From: Frankiales bacterium
GTDB lineage: Bacteria > Actinomycetota > Actinomycetes > Mycobacteriales > SCTD01
Direction: 5' to 3'
Assembly: GCA_025966135.1 (NCBI GenBank)
Contig: JAOPVP010000076.1
Span: 62,001-126,000 of the forward strand
Length of the DNA stretch: 64,000 nucleotides
The notes beneath the pieces are model-generated. The model worked only from the letters and a program-made list of their open reading frames with translations. It ran no database searches and was not told the origin of the DNA. The position numbers were made by a program, and so were the translations under genes. Numbering within the stretch: the first letter of the stretch is position 1; each line of letters begins with the position of its first letter. Below, one piece after another: positions 50,054-58,300 of this stretch.

Positions 50054-51652
50054 GTGGGCGCCAGCGTGGAACAGCAGGCAGTCGTACAACGTGATCGCAT
50101 GAAGGCCCTGCTCGAGGCCGTCACGACCATCAGCGGCGAGCTCGACCTGCAGGTGGTGCTCCGCCGCATCGCTGAGGCGGCTGCGCTGCTCGTCGACGCG
50201 CGCTATGCGGCGTTGGGTGTCATCGCCACCGACGGCAGCCTGGCCCAGTTCGTCACGGTGGGCCTGGACGAGGAGCAGACGGAACGCATCGGCCCGCTGC
50301 CCCACGGGCTCGGCCTGCTCGGCGAGCTGATCCGCCATCCCCAGCCGCTGCGGCTCCCCGACCTGAGGGCCCACCCCTCGTCGTACGGGTTTCCTGCCAA
50401 CCATCCACCGATGACGACGTTCCTCGGGGTTCCGATCCGGGTCCGAGGCCAGGTATTCGGCAACCTTTACCTGACTGACAAGAGGTCCGGCGAGTTCGAC
50501 GACGGCGACGAGGCCCTCGTTCTGGGGCTGGCCGCCGCGGTGGGCATCACGGTCGAGAACGCCCGACTGTACGAGGGGAGTCAGCGGCGCGAGCGTGCCG
50601 CCGCGGCCACGACGGAGATCACCACGAGCCTGCTGTCCGGGGCGGAGCCCGAGACGGTCCTCGAGCTCGCGGCCGAACGTGCCGGAGCCCTCTTGGCAGC
50701 GGACCTCGGCCTGATCGCGCTGCACTACGGCAGTCGTCTTCTCATCGAGGTGTCCTGGGGGCCGGCGAAGTCCAGTCCCGCCGGGACGCTCACAGCGGAC
50801 GGACCCCTGGGAGCAGTACTCGACAGCGGCGAACCGCGCGTCTTCGAACCACGTCAGCTCTCCCACGTGTGGCCGGGCATCGAACTGGGGGCGGCCGTCG
50901 CTGTTCCCCTCGGCGCCGGCGTGTGCGTGGCCGCCCGCGCCAGTCCCGGCCTGCCCTTCACCGCCGAGGAGGTGGCCGAGCTGACGTCGTTCGCAGCCCA
51001 GGCGACCGTGGCGCTCGAGCTGGCCCAGCGACGCCGGGACACCGAACGGCTGTCGGTCTACGACGACCGCGACCGGATCGCGAGAGACCTGCACGACCTC
51101 GTCATCCAGCGCCTGTTCGCCACGGGAATGCAGCTGGAGGGTGCGGTGCGCCAGATTGCGGACCCGGTCCCGCAGGGACGGGTCCGTCAGGCGGTCGACG
51201 ACCTGGACCAGACCATCCGGGAGATCCGATCATCCATCTACGCCCTGCAGCACGAGCCTCATCTGGACAGCCCGAGTCTGCGAGCGCGGGTGCTTGAGGT
51301 CGTCGATGCCGGCGAGGAGCTGCTCGGTTTCGCGCCGTCACTCCGCCTGTCCGGACTGCTCGACACCACCGTCCCGGAGCACCTTGTCGACGACGTGGTG
51401 TGCGTGCTGCGCGAGGCCCTGTCCAACGCCGCGCGTCACGCGAAGGCCACTGCGGTGAGCGTGCTCGTCGAGGCGTCCGACGACGTGGTCGTGCGAGTGG
51501 TGGACGACGGCGTGGGGGTGCCCCTGGGCGGCAGGCGCAGCGGGCTGCGGAACCTGGCGGAACGGGCTGCCCTGGCCGGTGGCCGGTTCGCAGCCCAACC
51601 TGGAGCGACGGGCGGGACCGACCTGCTCTGGAGGGCTCCGCTCACACGGTGA
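50054..51652 (+). CDS. DosS/DevS-like GAF-domain sensor histidine kinase
   Basis: The 532-residue protein has a first GAF domain (residues 20-170) highly similar to DosS GAF-A, a second GAF (185-325), and a HisKA_3/HATPase part with ARDLHDLVIQRLF (His347), EALSNAARHAKA and VVDDGVGV. In GFPANHPPM the histidine (residue 117) aligns with the haem-proximal His149 of DosS, so haem binding and O2/NO/CO sensing are plausible. The N-terminal helical extension of DosS is shorter here. GTG 50054 follows AAAGGGGG. It is 5 bases from the convergent regulator gene. Confidence 0.9.
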   Translation: MGASVEQQAVVQRDRMKALLEAVTTISGELDLQVVLRRIAEAAALLVDARYAALGVIATDGSLAQFVTVGLDEEQTERIGPLPHGLGLLGELIRHPQPLRLPDLRAHPSSYGFPANHPPMTTFLGVPIRVRGQVFGNLYLTDKRSGEFDDGDEALVLGLAAAVGITVENARLYEGSQRRERAAAATTEITTSLLSGAEPETVLELAAERAGALLAADLGLIALHYGSRLLIEVSWGPAKSSPAGTLTADGPLGAVLDSGEPRVFEPRQLSHVWPGIELGAAVAVPLGAGVCVAARASPGLPFTAEEVAELTSFAAQATVALELAQRRRDTERLSVYDDRDRIARDLHDLVIQRLFATGMQLEGAVRQIADPVPQGRVRQAVDDLDQTIREIRSSIYALQHEPHLDSPSLRARVLEVVDAGEELLGFAPSLRLSGLLDTTVPEHLVDDVVCVLREALSNAARHAKATAVSVLVEASDDVVVRVVDDGVGVPLGGRRSGLRNLAERAALAGGRFAAQPGATGGTDLLWRAPLTR

Positions 51653-51657
51653 CCTTC

Positions 51658-52329
51658 TCAGGTGCGAGCGTCACGAGGGTGGAAGCCCGCGCGCATCTCG
51701 GTCACGAGGACCGCGGCCTGGGTCCGACGTACCAGTCCGAGCTTGCTCAGCACCGACGACACGTAGTTCTTCACGGTCTTCTCGGCAAGGAACATCCGCG
51801 CGCCGATCTCCCGGTTGGTGAGGCCTTCGCCGATCAGATCGAGGATGCGGCGCTCCTGATCCGTCAGGACGTCGAGCGGGTCCCTGCGTGTCTGCTCGGT
51901 GCGCATCCGGGTGAGAAGGCGGGTCGTTGCTTGCGGGTCGAGCAGGGACCCTCCGGCCGCGACTGTGCGGATCGCGCCGACGAGGTCGCTGCCCCTGATC
52001 TGCTTGAGCACGTAACCGGCCGCGCCGGCCATGATGGCGCTGAACAGCGCCTCGTCGTCACCGAACGAGGTCAGGATGAGGCAGGCCAGGTCCGGCAGGG
52101 CAGACCGGAGGTCCCTGCACACCGAGATGCCGTCACCGTCCGGCAGGCGCACGTCCAGAACGGCGACGTCGGGCCGGAGCGCGGGGACACGCGCCAGCGC
52201 CTCCTGTGCGGTGGCGGCCTCGCCCACGACAGTGATGCCGCACTCGACGTCCAGCAGTGCCTTCAGTCCCTGGCGCACGATCTCGTGATCGTCCAGGAGG
52301 AAGACCCGAACCGGGTCGGCAGCGTCCAT
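51658..52329 (-). CDS. dosR: DosR/DevR-like NarL-family response regulator
   Basis: The 223-residue protein has a receiver domain (VFLLDDHEIVRQGLKALL, phospho-acceptor D59 in VAVLDVRLPDGDG, LILTSFGDD) and a LuxR-type HTH (LTDQERRILDLIGEGLTNREIG, EKTVKNYVSSVLSKLG). The identity pattern with mycobacterial DosR is high along the whole length, including the DNA-contacting KNYVS region. It should respond to the convergent kinase. A GGGAC-N4-GTCC box lies about 59 bases upstream of the ATG at 52329. Confidence 0.92.
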   Translation of the reverse strand: MDAADPVRVFLLDDHEIVRQGLKALLDVECGITVVGEAATAQEALARVPALRPDVAVLDVRLPDGDGISVCRDLRSALPDLACLILTSFGDDEALFSAIMAGAAGYVLKQIRGSDLVGAIRTVAAGGSLLDPQATTRLLTRMRTEQTRRDPLDVLTDQERRILDLIGEGLTNREIGARMFLAEKTVKNYVSSVLSKLGLVRRTQAAVLVTEMRAGFHPRDART

Positions 52330-52387
52330 GTGGCTGAGGATGTCAGGTCCCGGTGCACGCGGGTACCGCCGGTTGTCCCAGCTCGAC

Positions 52388-52401
52388 GGGACCTTTGTCC
52401 T
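52388..52401. promoter_or_regulatory. DosR-like box upstream of dosR
   Basis: GGGAC-CTTT-GTCCT matches the core GGGAC-N4-GTCCC of the DosR consensus with one change. It lies 59 bases before the dosR ATG, just after the stop of the GAF-ANTAR gene. Additional half-sites GTTGTCCC (52372-52379) and GGTCCC (52346-52351) lie closer to the start. Confidence 0.6.
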
Positions 52402-52403
52402 GT

Positions 52404-53195
52404 CTACTCAGTCTCAGGCCGGGCCCCTTCCCGTTCTGGAGGACGTGCGGTTCGCACCGCACCTATGTCGGGTCGCTGTCCGGTGTCGACCAGGGCTTGG
52501 GCTACCTCACGGAGCTTGACGTTGAGGTGCTGGGAAGCTCGCCGCAGGACGGCGAAGGCCTGGTCGGCGCTGATGCGTTCGCGCTCCATGAGGATCCCCT
52601 GGGCTTGGCCGATCATCTCCCGGGTGTCCAAGGCGGCGTGCAGGTTGGTGGCCCGGCGTTCCTCGTCCTCGTGTGCCTGGGCAGAGGAAAGGGCCAGCGC
52701 CGCCAGGGCTGCCAGGAGCTGGCCTCTTGCCCTGTCGATGACTCCGAAGGCCGATGGGTAACGGGCATAGAGGTTCAAGGCTCCGAAGGTGCGGTTGGCG
52801 GCGAGAGGCAACGCCAACACGCTGCGCACGCCCGTCGCCGTCGCCTGAGCCCCGAAACGGGGCCAGCGGGTGTCGTCGGCCAGATCCTCCGCGTAGAAGG
52901 TCAGACCCTCCCTGATGGCGTTGAGGCAGGGGCCTTCGTTGTGGCGCTGCTGGACACCGTCGATCTCCAGCACGAGGGGATCGCTGTGCACAGGGGTCGT
53001 GACCGCGATGCCGTCGACCAGGAAGATGCCGGCGAAGTCACACCCCTCGATGGTGGACACGGCCAGGCCCACCACCCGGGCCAAGGTGTCCTCCACGCTG
53101 CCGGCCGAGAACAGCGTTCGGGCAGCCAAGGAGAAGTCGAGGGTCAGCTCAGATGTGGGGTCCTCACGGATCCCCCCTGGTTCGGTGTGGGGCAT
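52404..53195 (-). CDS. GAF-ANTAR domain protein
   Basis: The 263-residue protein has a GAF domain (about residues 25-165, with CDFAGIFLVDGI and SVLALPLAANRTFGALNLYA) and an ANTAR RNA-binding domain (about 190-245, TREMIGQAQGILMERERISADQAFAVLRRASQHLNVKL). ANTAR proteins bind paired hairpins in nascent RNA and prevent termination. The GAF ligand is unknown. Start ATG 53195 (GAGGT 5 bases upstream); the frame is open another 93 codons. Confidence 0.88.
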   Translation of the reverse strand: MPHTEPGGIREDPTSELTLDFSLAARTLFSAGSVEDTLARVVGLAVSTIEGCDFAGIFLVDGIAVTTPVHSDPLVLEIDGVQQRHNEGPCLNAIREGLTFYAEDLADDTRWPRFGAQATATGVRSVLALPLAANRTFGALNLYARYPSAFGVIDRARGQLLAALAALALSSAQAHEDEERRATNLHAALDTREMIGQAQGILMERERISADQAFAVLRRASQHLNVKLREVAQALVDTGQRPDIGAVRTARPPEREGARPETE

Positions 53196-53410
53196 GGCAC
53201 CTCGATCCATGTCGGTAAAGGCGCGGTAACGGTGATTCTGCCGTGTTTGTGTCCCCGGCGCTGACAGCGGAGTAACGTGGGGCGTGCCTTCTACAGCGAG
53301 GGATCGGAGGGGGCGATTCAGGTCGCCCGCCGCAACCCTTGGGGCGATGCGTTCATGTCGAGTTCCTGCTGCACCTCGCTGTCGCCTTTGGCCGGGATCA
53401 GGGTCGTTGC
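53196..53410. other. 215-base divergent control region
   Basis: It lies between two ANTAR genes. There is no clear coding sequence. It contains GTTTGTGTCC and GGAGTAAC (near 53240-53275), loosely like stress-sigma elements but too far apart (20 bases), so no promoter is assigned. Confidence 0.4.
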
Positions 53411-54556
53411 GTGTCCGAGTTGAGCGCGGACAAGGGGCCTTTCGAGCGGTTCGGCGTGACGGTCGCCTTCGCAAGTTCTGAGGCGGTGCTGCATGTGCAG
53501 GGCGAGGTGGACCTCGTGAGCGCTCCTGATCTGGGGGCCATCGTCCACGCGGTGATCGACCGGGAACATCTGGTCGTGGTGCTGGACCTGACCGAGCTGG
53601 ACTTCATCGACGGTGCCGGCCTAGGGGTGATCGCCGGTGCTGCGGACCGTCTTGTGGCGCGGGGCGGAGGGCTCATCGTCCGGTCGGCGTCGCCCTTCCT
53701 CGTGCGAGTCCTCGCCACCCTGGGGTTGTCCGAGCTGCTCCGCGGGGAGCAAGCGGCGCCGATGCCTGGCCGCCTCGGCCCGGAGCAGTCGGTCGGGCGA
53801 CCCGGCGCACCAGACGGCATCGGCACCCCACGCGCGACCCAGCCGAGGAGGATCACTGCGATCCCGGCTGATAACGACGTGGTCGACAGCGCCCTTCGCC
53901 TGGTGGTGGCGCTGGCCCGGGCCACCGTCGGAGGCGCCGACGGCGTGAGCGTGTCCCTTCAGCGCCACGGTCACCTCACGACGGTGGCCGCCAGCGACCA
54001 GACCATCTCGGACATGGATGCCGGCCAGTACGCCACCGGTGAGGGGCCCTGCGTGGACGCCTCGGTGGAGGGACGTTGGTTCCACGTCGCGTCCCTGGAT
54101 GACGAGGTGCGATGGCCCGCCTTCATCCCCCGGGCCCAGGCGCTCGGCATCAACGCCATCCTGTCCACACCGCTGCTGGCCAGGGAGAAACCGGTGGGGG
54201 CGCTCAACATCTACTCCCGCACGGCCGCTGCCTTCGCGCCCAAGGACCAGGAGCTGGCATCGGTCTTCGCCAGACAGGCGTCGAGCATCCTGACGGACGC
54301 CGGACTCGATGTGAGTGACGATGAGCTGTCCACACGCCTCCAGGAGGCCATGCGCATGCGACAGGTCATCGCTCACGCACAGGGCGTCGTCATGCAGCGC
54401 GATGGCGTCTCGGAGGAAGCCGCCTACACCGAGCTCCGCCAGTCCTCGCAGGCCTCTGACCGGCCGCTCCTGGAGGAAGCCGAACGTGTCTTGGCGTCCG
54501 CACTGCGACCGCCGCGAGCCCTCGCGGGCGAACCGGACGGAGGGCACCATCGCTGA
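53411..54556 (+). CDS. STAS-GAF-ANTAR fusion protein
   Basis: The 381-residue protein begins with a STAS anti-anti-sigma-type domain (residues about 15-115: AVLHVQGEVDLVSAPDLG, LDLTELDFIDGAGLGVIAGA). A GAF domain follows (about 155-300: GEGPCVDASVEGRWFHVASL, PVGALNIYSRTAAAFAP), then an ANTAR domain (about 305-365: AMRMRQVIAHAQGVVMQRDGVSEEAAYTELRQSSQ). STAS modules bind anti-sigma factors through a serine or threonine; the region FIDGAGLG has glycine-alanine where SpoIIAA has the target serine. GTG 53411 is the likely start although no strong ribosome site is seen. Confidence 0.85.
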   Translation: MSELSADKGPFERFGVTVAFASSEAVLHVQGEVDLVSAPDLGAIVHAVIDREHLVVVLDLTELDFIDGAGLGVIAGAADRLVARGGGLIVRSASPFLVRVLATLGLSELLRGEQAAPMPGRLGPEQSVGRPGAPDGIGTPRATQPRRITAIPADNDVVDSALRLVVALARATVGGADGVSVSLQRHGHLTTVAASDQTISDMDAGQYATGEGPCVDASVEGRWFHVASLDDEVRWPAFIPRAQALGINAILSTPLLAREKPVGALNIYSRTAAAFAPKDQELASVFARQASSILTDAGLDVSDDELSTRLQEAMRMRQVIAHAQGVVMQRDGVSEEAAYTELRQSSQASDRPLLEEAERVLASALRPPRALAGEPDGGHHR

Positions 54557-54788
54557 GCTGCCGGCCGAGTGCTTCGACCGGTTCCGCCGCGACGCAGACC
54601 TCTCCCACGGCGCGTTGTGGCTGCGCTACTTCGAGCTGGGCGGAATGAGCACGGCCCTTCAGGTGGAGGCCTTCATCTACGGGGCGCTCAAGCCCAGCCG
54701 ACACGACCACAACATGATCGTGCATGCCCTGAACGAGCGCTTCATCGAGCTGGGTGGGGACCAGCGGGTCCCCTACCGGGACGAGTGA
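54549..54788 (+). CDS. Small conserved protein with no standard start codon
   Basis: The frame after the STAS-GAF-ANTAR gene encodes LPAECFDRFRRDADLSHGAL with WLRYFELGGMSTALQVEAFIYGA following, about 75-80 residues. The helical pattern is conserved-looking (ALNERFIELGG), and relatives occur next to ANTAR genes. No ATG, GTG or TTG stands at the expected position. ATC 54549 has GGAGGG 4-5 bases upstream and overlaps the ANTAR stop; CTG 54558 or GTG 54486 (inside the ANTAR gene) are alternatives. Confidence 0.6.
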   Translation: MAELPAECFDRFRRDADLSHGALWLRYFELGGMSTALQVEAFIYGALKPSRHDHNMIVHALNERFIELGGDQRVPYRDE

Positions 54789-54795
54789 CCGCAGG

Positions 54796-55242
54796 CTAGA
54801 CGGCCACCTCGGCCGGTGTCTGTTTGGGTGTGCGGCTGCCGGCCGTGTAGGCCATGCCCAGAATGCCGAAGGCCAGCAGGGCGTGGAGCGGCGCAAGGAG
54901 CGGCACCCCGTGCAGGCTGACGCCGAGCACCGCCTGCACGACGACCATGCCGAACAGGACCGCTGCCCGACGCGTGCCATCCGGGATCTTCGCGAAGAAC
55001 GACACGACGACCAGGGCCAGCGCGATCAAAGGGATGATCATCATCCCGTTGATGCCGTGGAGCGCGAACCCGGTCGCCCCGCCGTACTTCGCCGAATCGC
55101 TGTCCAGCAGCTGCTTGTTGAGGACCCCTCCGTCATCCTCGACCCACCTTGACAGGGCCGCCATGGCGTACGAGATGGTGATCGCCTGGATCACGACTTC
55201 GACGGCGAGCGCATACGCGAGCACACGGTAGGTCGTTTTCAT
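54796..55242 (-). CDS. Membrane protein (DUF6220-like)
   Basis: The 148-residue protein has four hydrophobic segments (RVLAYALAVEVVIQAITISY, GMMIIPLIALALVVVSFF, AVLFGMVVVQAVLGVSL, LLAPLHALLAFGILGM). Between the first two is a soluble stretch ending in FALHGINGMM. The histidine-bearing helices (ALHG, SLHG, LHAL) are typical of the small DUF6220-type proteins, possible haem or quinone partners. ATG 55242; TAGTAC 6 bases before it resembles a leaderless -10. It lies 3' of the multicopper oxidase. Confidence 0.75.
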   Translation of the reverse strand: MKTTYRVLAYALAVEVVIQAITISYAMAALSRWVEDDGGVLNKQLLDSDSAKYGGATGFALHGINGMMIIPLIALALVVVSFFAKIPDGTRRAAVLFGMVVVQAVLGVSLHGVPLLAPLHALLAFGILGMAYTAGSRTPKQTPAEVAV

Positions 55243-55283
55243 GACGCAGTACTAGGTCCGCTTGTGGGCCACGTCAAGCAGGA

Positions 55284-55330
55284 GGTGCCCCGACCCCGGA
55301 TGGGGGGGTCATCGTTGAGGTCGGGGCACC
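55284..55330. terminator. Long hairpin after the multicopper oxidase gene
   Basis: GGTGCCCCGACC (55284-55295) pairs perfectly with 55319-55330, with a 23-base loop whose own ACCCC/GGGGT extends the structure. It separates the oxidase gene from the small membrane protein gene, acting as a terminator for the copper operon. Confidence 0.75.
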
Positions 55331-55343
55331 CCGTCTGGTGGCG

Positions 55344-58300
55344 TCAGCAGGTGGTGCCGTCGACACGCCGGATCGTGCAGCTCGCCGGGTTGCTCGGCAG
55401 CACACGCTGCAGACCCCACAGACCTGCCTCTGTGAACGGTCGCCTGAGGTCGCCGTAGAAGTAGTCGCCTGGAGCCTCCTGCGTTCCTCCGGCACCGCCC
55501 ATGACCTGGGCGTTGAAGGTCTCCCAAGCCCCCATCCCCTGGGCCGTCACCGAGTCGGATTCCCCGATGAACCGGTCCTGGTCCCACCGCAGACCGCCGA
55601 GGCTGAACACGTGGCTGTTCTCGCTTCCTGGTGCCATGAGCACATGAACCACCTCTGGATCTCCGGCGTAGGCGGTCAACCAGGGGACGTTGCCGGGGTT
55701 TCGGAAGGCCGTCGGACCGTCTCCCGCAGGCGCGGCCTGGTAGTTGACCAACGACCGTCCGACGGAGGCGCCTGTCGGGTAAGGCATGAAGTCCTGCCCG
55801 ATCTTGGCGTCGTCATCAGCCATCGTGACCGTGAAGTCCCTGTAGTGCTGTGGCACCGCTCCGGGCACATGCACCAGGACCTGAGCACCGATGTCCCTCG
55901 CCCGTCCGGTGGTCGGGTCGCTGAACGAGGTCCGCAGGCCGGCAACCTTCGAGGCCGGCGCGACGACGACCGCGCCGTACAGGCCTTGTTTCAGGGTGCT
56001 GGGGTTGGCGAGGTCGGCGATCGCCGCCGTGCCGAGCTCCTCACTCGACACGTAGTAGACGTACTGGCGGGTGGCGCTGGGCGCGACGTTCTGGTCCGAG
56101 GCGAACCCGATGTTGACCCCGCCGGAACCTGCGTCCCGGTCGAGCTTGCCGACGGAGAACCCCACCGGCGTCGCGAGCAGGTTGGTCAGGTTGACCGTCA
56201 CGCACTCGCCGGCGACGACGTGCAGCACCAGCGGCTCAGGGCTCTTGAGGCGCTTGTCGATGGCATACACGTCGGCGTTCGGCACGTAGGCGGTGCGCGC
56301 GCCGTTGAAGGTGCCGGACCGGTCCATGGCGCTGAGGTCGAAGCGGCGGGCTGGCGCACCTGGTGGGCAGGGGTTGCCCGCATACGTCGACGGTGGCGGC
56401 GCACCGCCTGTCATGGTGGGAAGCGTGAAGTCGCCTGTCGGCCCCTGAACACCTGGCAGGGGCCTGAGCCCGTCGACCTTGCCCGGCAGGACCCGCACGA
56501 TGCCCCACGCACCCTGTTGGGTGCGCTGCTCGACACCGTTGGCGTAGAGGTAGTCGCCGGGGCGCATCCGCATGTCGGGCTTCTCGCCGTTGAAGATCAA
56601 GGTGAATTTCTCACTGATCCCGTAGTGGATCGCGTCGATCACCGTCCCCTCCGGCGACGCGGTCCCGGAACCGTCAACATGGGTGTAGCGAGGTTCCAGC
56701 AGGGTCCGACCGCCCTGCAGGTGCAGCGTGTCGACCGTCGGGGACACGCTGATGGTGCGGATGACGAGGGGGTCGTTGGCGTAGAGGCGCGGCAGAGGGG
56801 TGCCCGGGTCGCCGTAGGTCCATGAGCTGAACTGGTTGGGCTTGTCGGGCCGATCGATCAGCGGATTGGCTTTGAGGTTCAGCGTCGAGTAGCCGTTCGC
56901 GTCGTTGTCGTTGATGGTCCACAGGGCCAGCTCGCGGAAGCTGCCGTTGACCAGACCGGGCGAGAGGACGCTCGAGGTGTGGATGTCGACAAGGGTGCCC
57001 GAGTCGACCTCGTTGCCGGTCACGGGGTCGTGGTAGGTGGACCCCGCAGGCTCGATGATGAGCTGGCCGACCAGGCCGTGGCCCCAGCCGTGGATCCCGT
57101 CCACGTGGTCATGCCAGAAGACGTTGTCGAGCAGGGAGTCCGGGTACCAGCGGTACTGGACGAACTCGGTCCCTGCGAACTCGCCGGCACCGTGGTCCGA
57201 GTTCAGCGCGCTGGTGAGCGTCACCGTCTTGGACACCTTGTCGACCGAGGCGATCTGGTGGATGTCGATCGACTCCAAGCCTTCCCCGACCGCGATCCAG
57301 GGCCGGATCGGCTTGTTGTTCGCATCGACCCCGATGAAGGCGGACACGTCAGTGAGCCTGAGGGTTGTGTCGCCGCGGTGAGCACCGGCGACGAGAGTCG
57401 GATCGCTGATCTGGTAGGGCCGCACCGAGTGCTCGTACGCATAACCGGCGCTGACACCATCGGAACCCTGAACGTCGAACTGCACGTGGTGGATGTGCAT
57501 CGTGGTCTTCGAGAACCTGTCGAAAGCGGAGGCATCGGGAATCTCGTTGGTCAAGGTGACGGCGATGCAGTCCCCCTGGTTCGCCCTGAGGGCGAGCGGG
57601 CTGGACTTGGCCGGGTCGGCGTACGTTGCGACCTTGTCGTGCGCCAGGACGAAGAGCTTCCCGTCCGGATCGGTGAACGTGGGCGTGCGTGGGATCGGCT
57701 TGCCGATCGCCACCACGTTGAAGGTCCGTAGCTTGCGCCCCTTGGGGCACAGCCCGTCCGTTCGCCCAGCCCACGGATCGGTGGTCCCCGTGGCACTCTG
57801 GCCCGCATTCGGTCCGAGCCAGGGGGTGCCGGTGTGCCCCGCTGCGGTGAAGGGAGGTCGCTTGCCGATGTTCGGACGGAACAGGGGATACGCAGGTCGA
57901 CCGTTGAGCGGGTTGAACAGGATCGCCGGGCGGTTTCCGTAGATGTGGCCGACGTCGACGGCCACCAGGTTGGGCTGCCCAGGAACTTCCTTCGGCGAGT
58001 CCGGGAAGACCGTGGGATCTGCAGGGGCGCCGAGGTAGCGCGGCGCGGCGGCCGTGCCGGCGACCTGCCAGTTCCAGACCGTTGCGTCCTGGCTGTTGCG
58101 GGGCACCCCAGGCGGAGGCAGCTGAGGCCGAACCCAGCTGTCGAGGGTGTTCTTGGTGATCGCGGTCCCGTTGATGGTGCGACCGATCAGTCCGCTGGCT
58201 TCGACGGCCTGCGGAGGAGCCACGCGGTCAAGCAGCGGCACCAGGTCCGGCTGGAGGGTGTTGTAGACCCTCCAGAGCCCCCACATCCCTGAGTTGTAGT

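Noticed and set aside
53235..53280. A stress-sigma (SigB-type) promoter before the STAS-GAF-ANTAR gene.
   Set aside because: GTTT and GGAGTAA are about 20 bases apart, outside the usual 13-16 base spacing.
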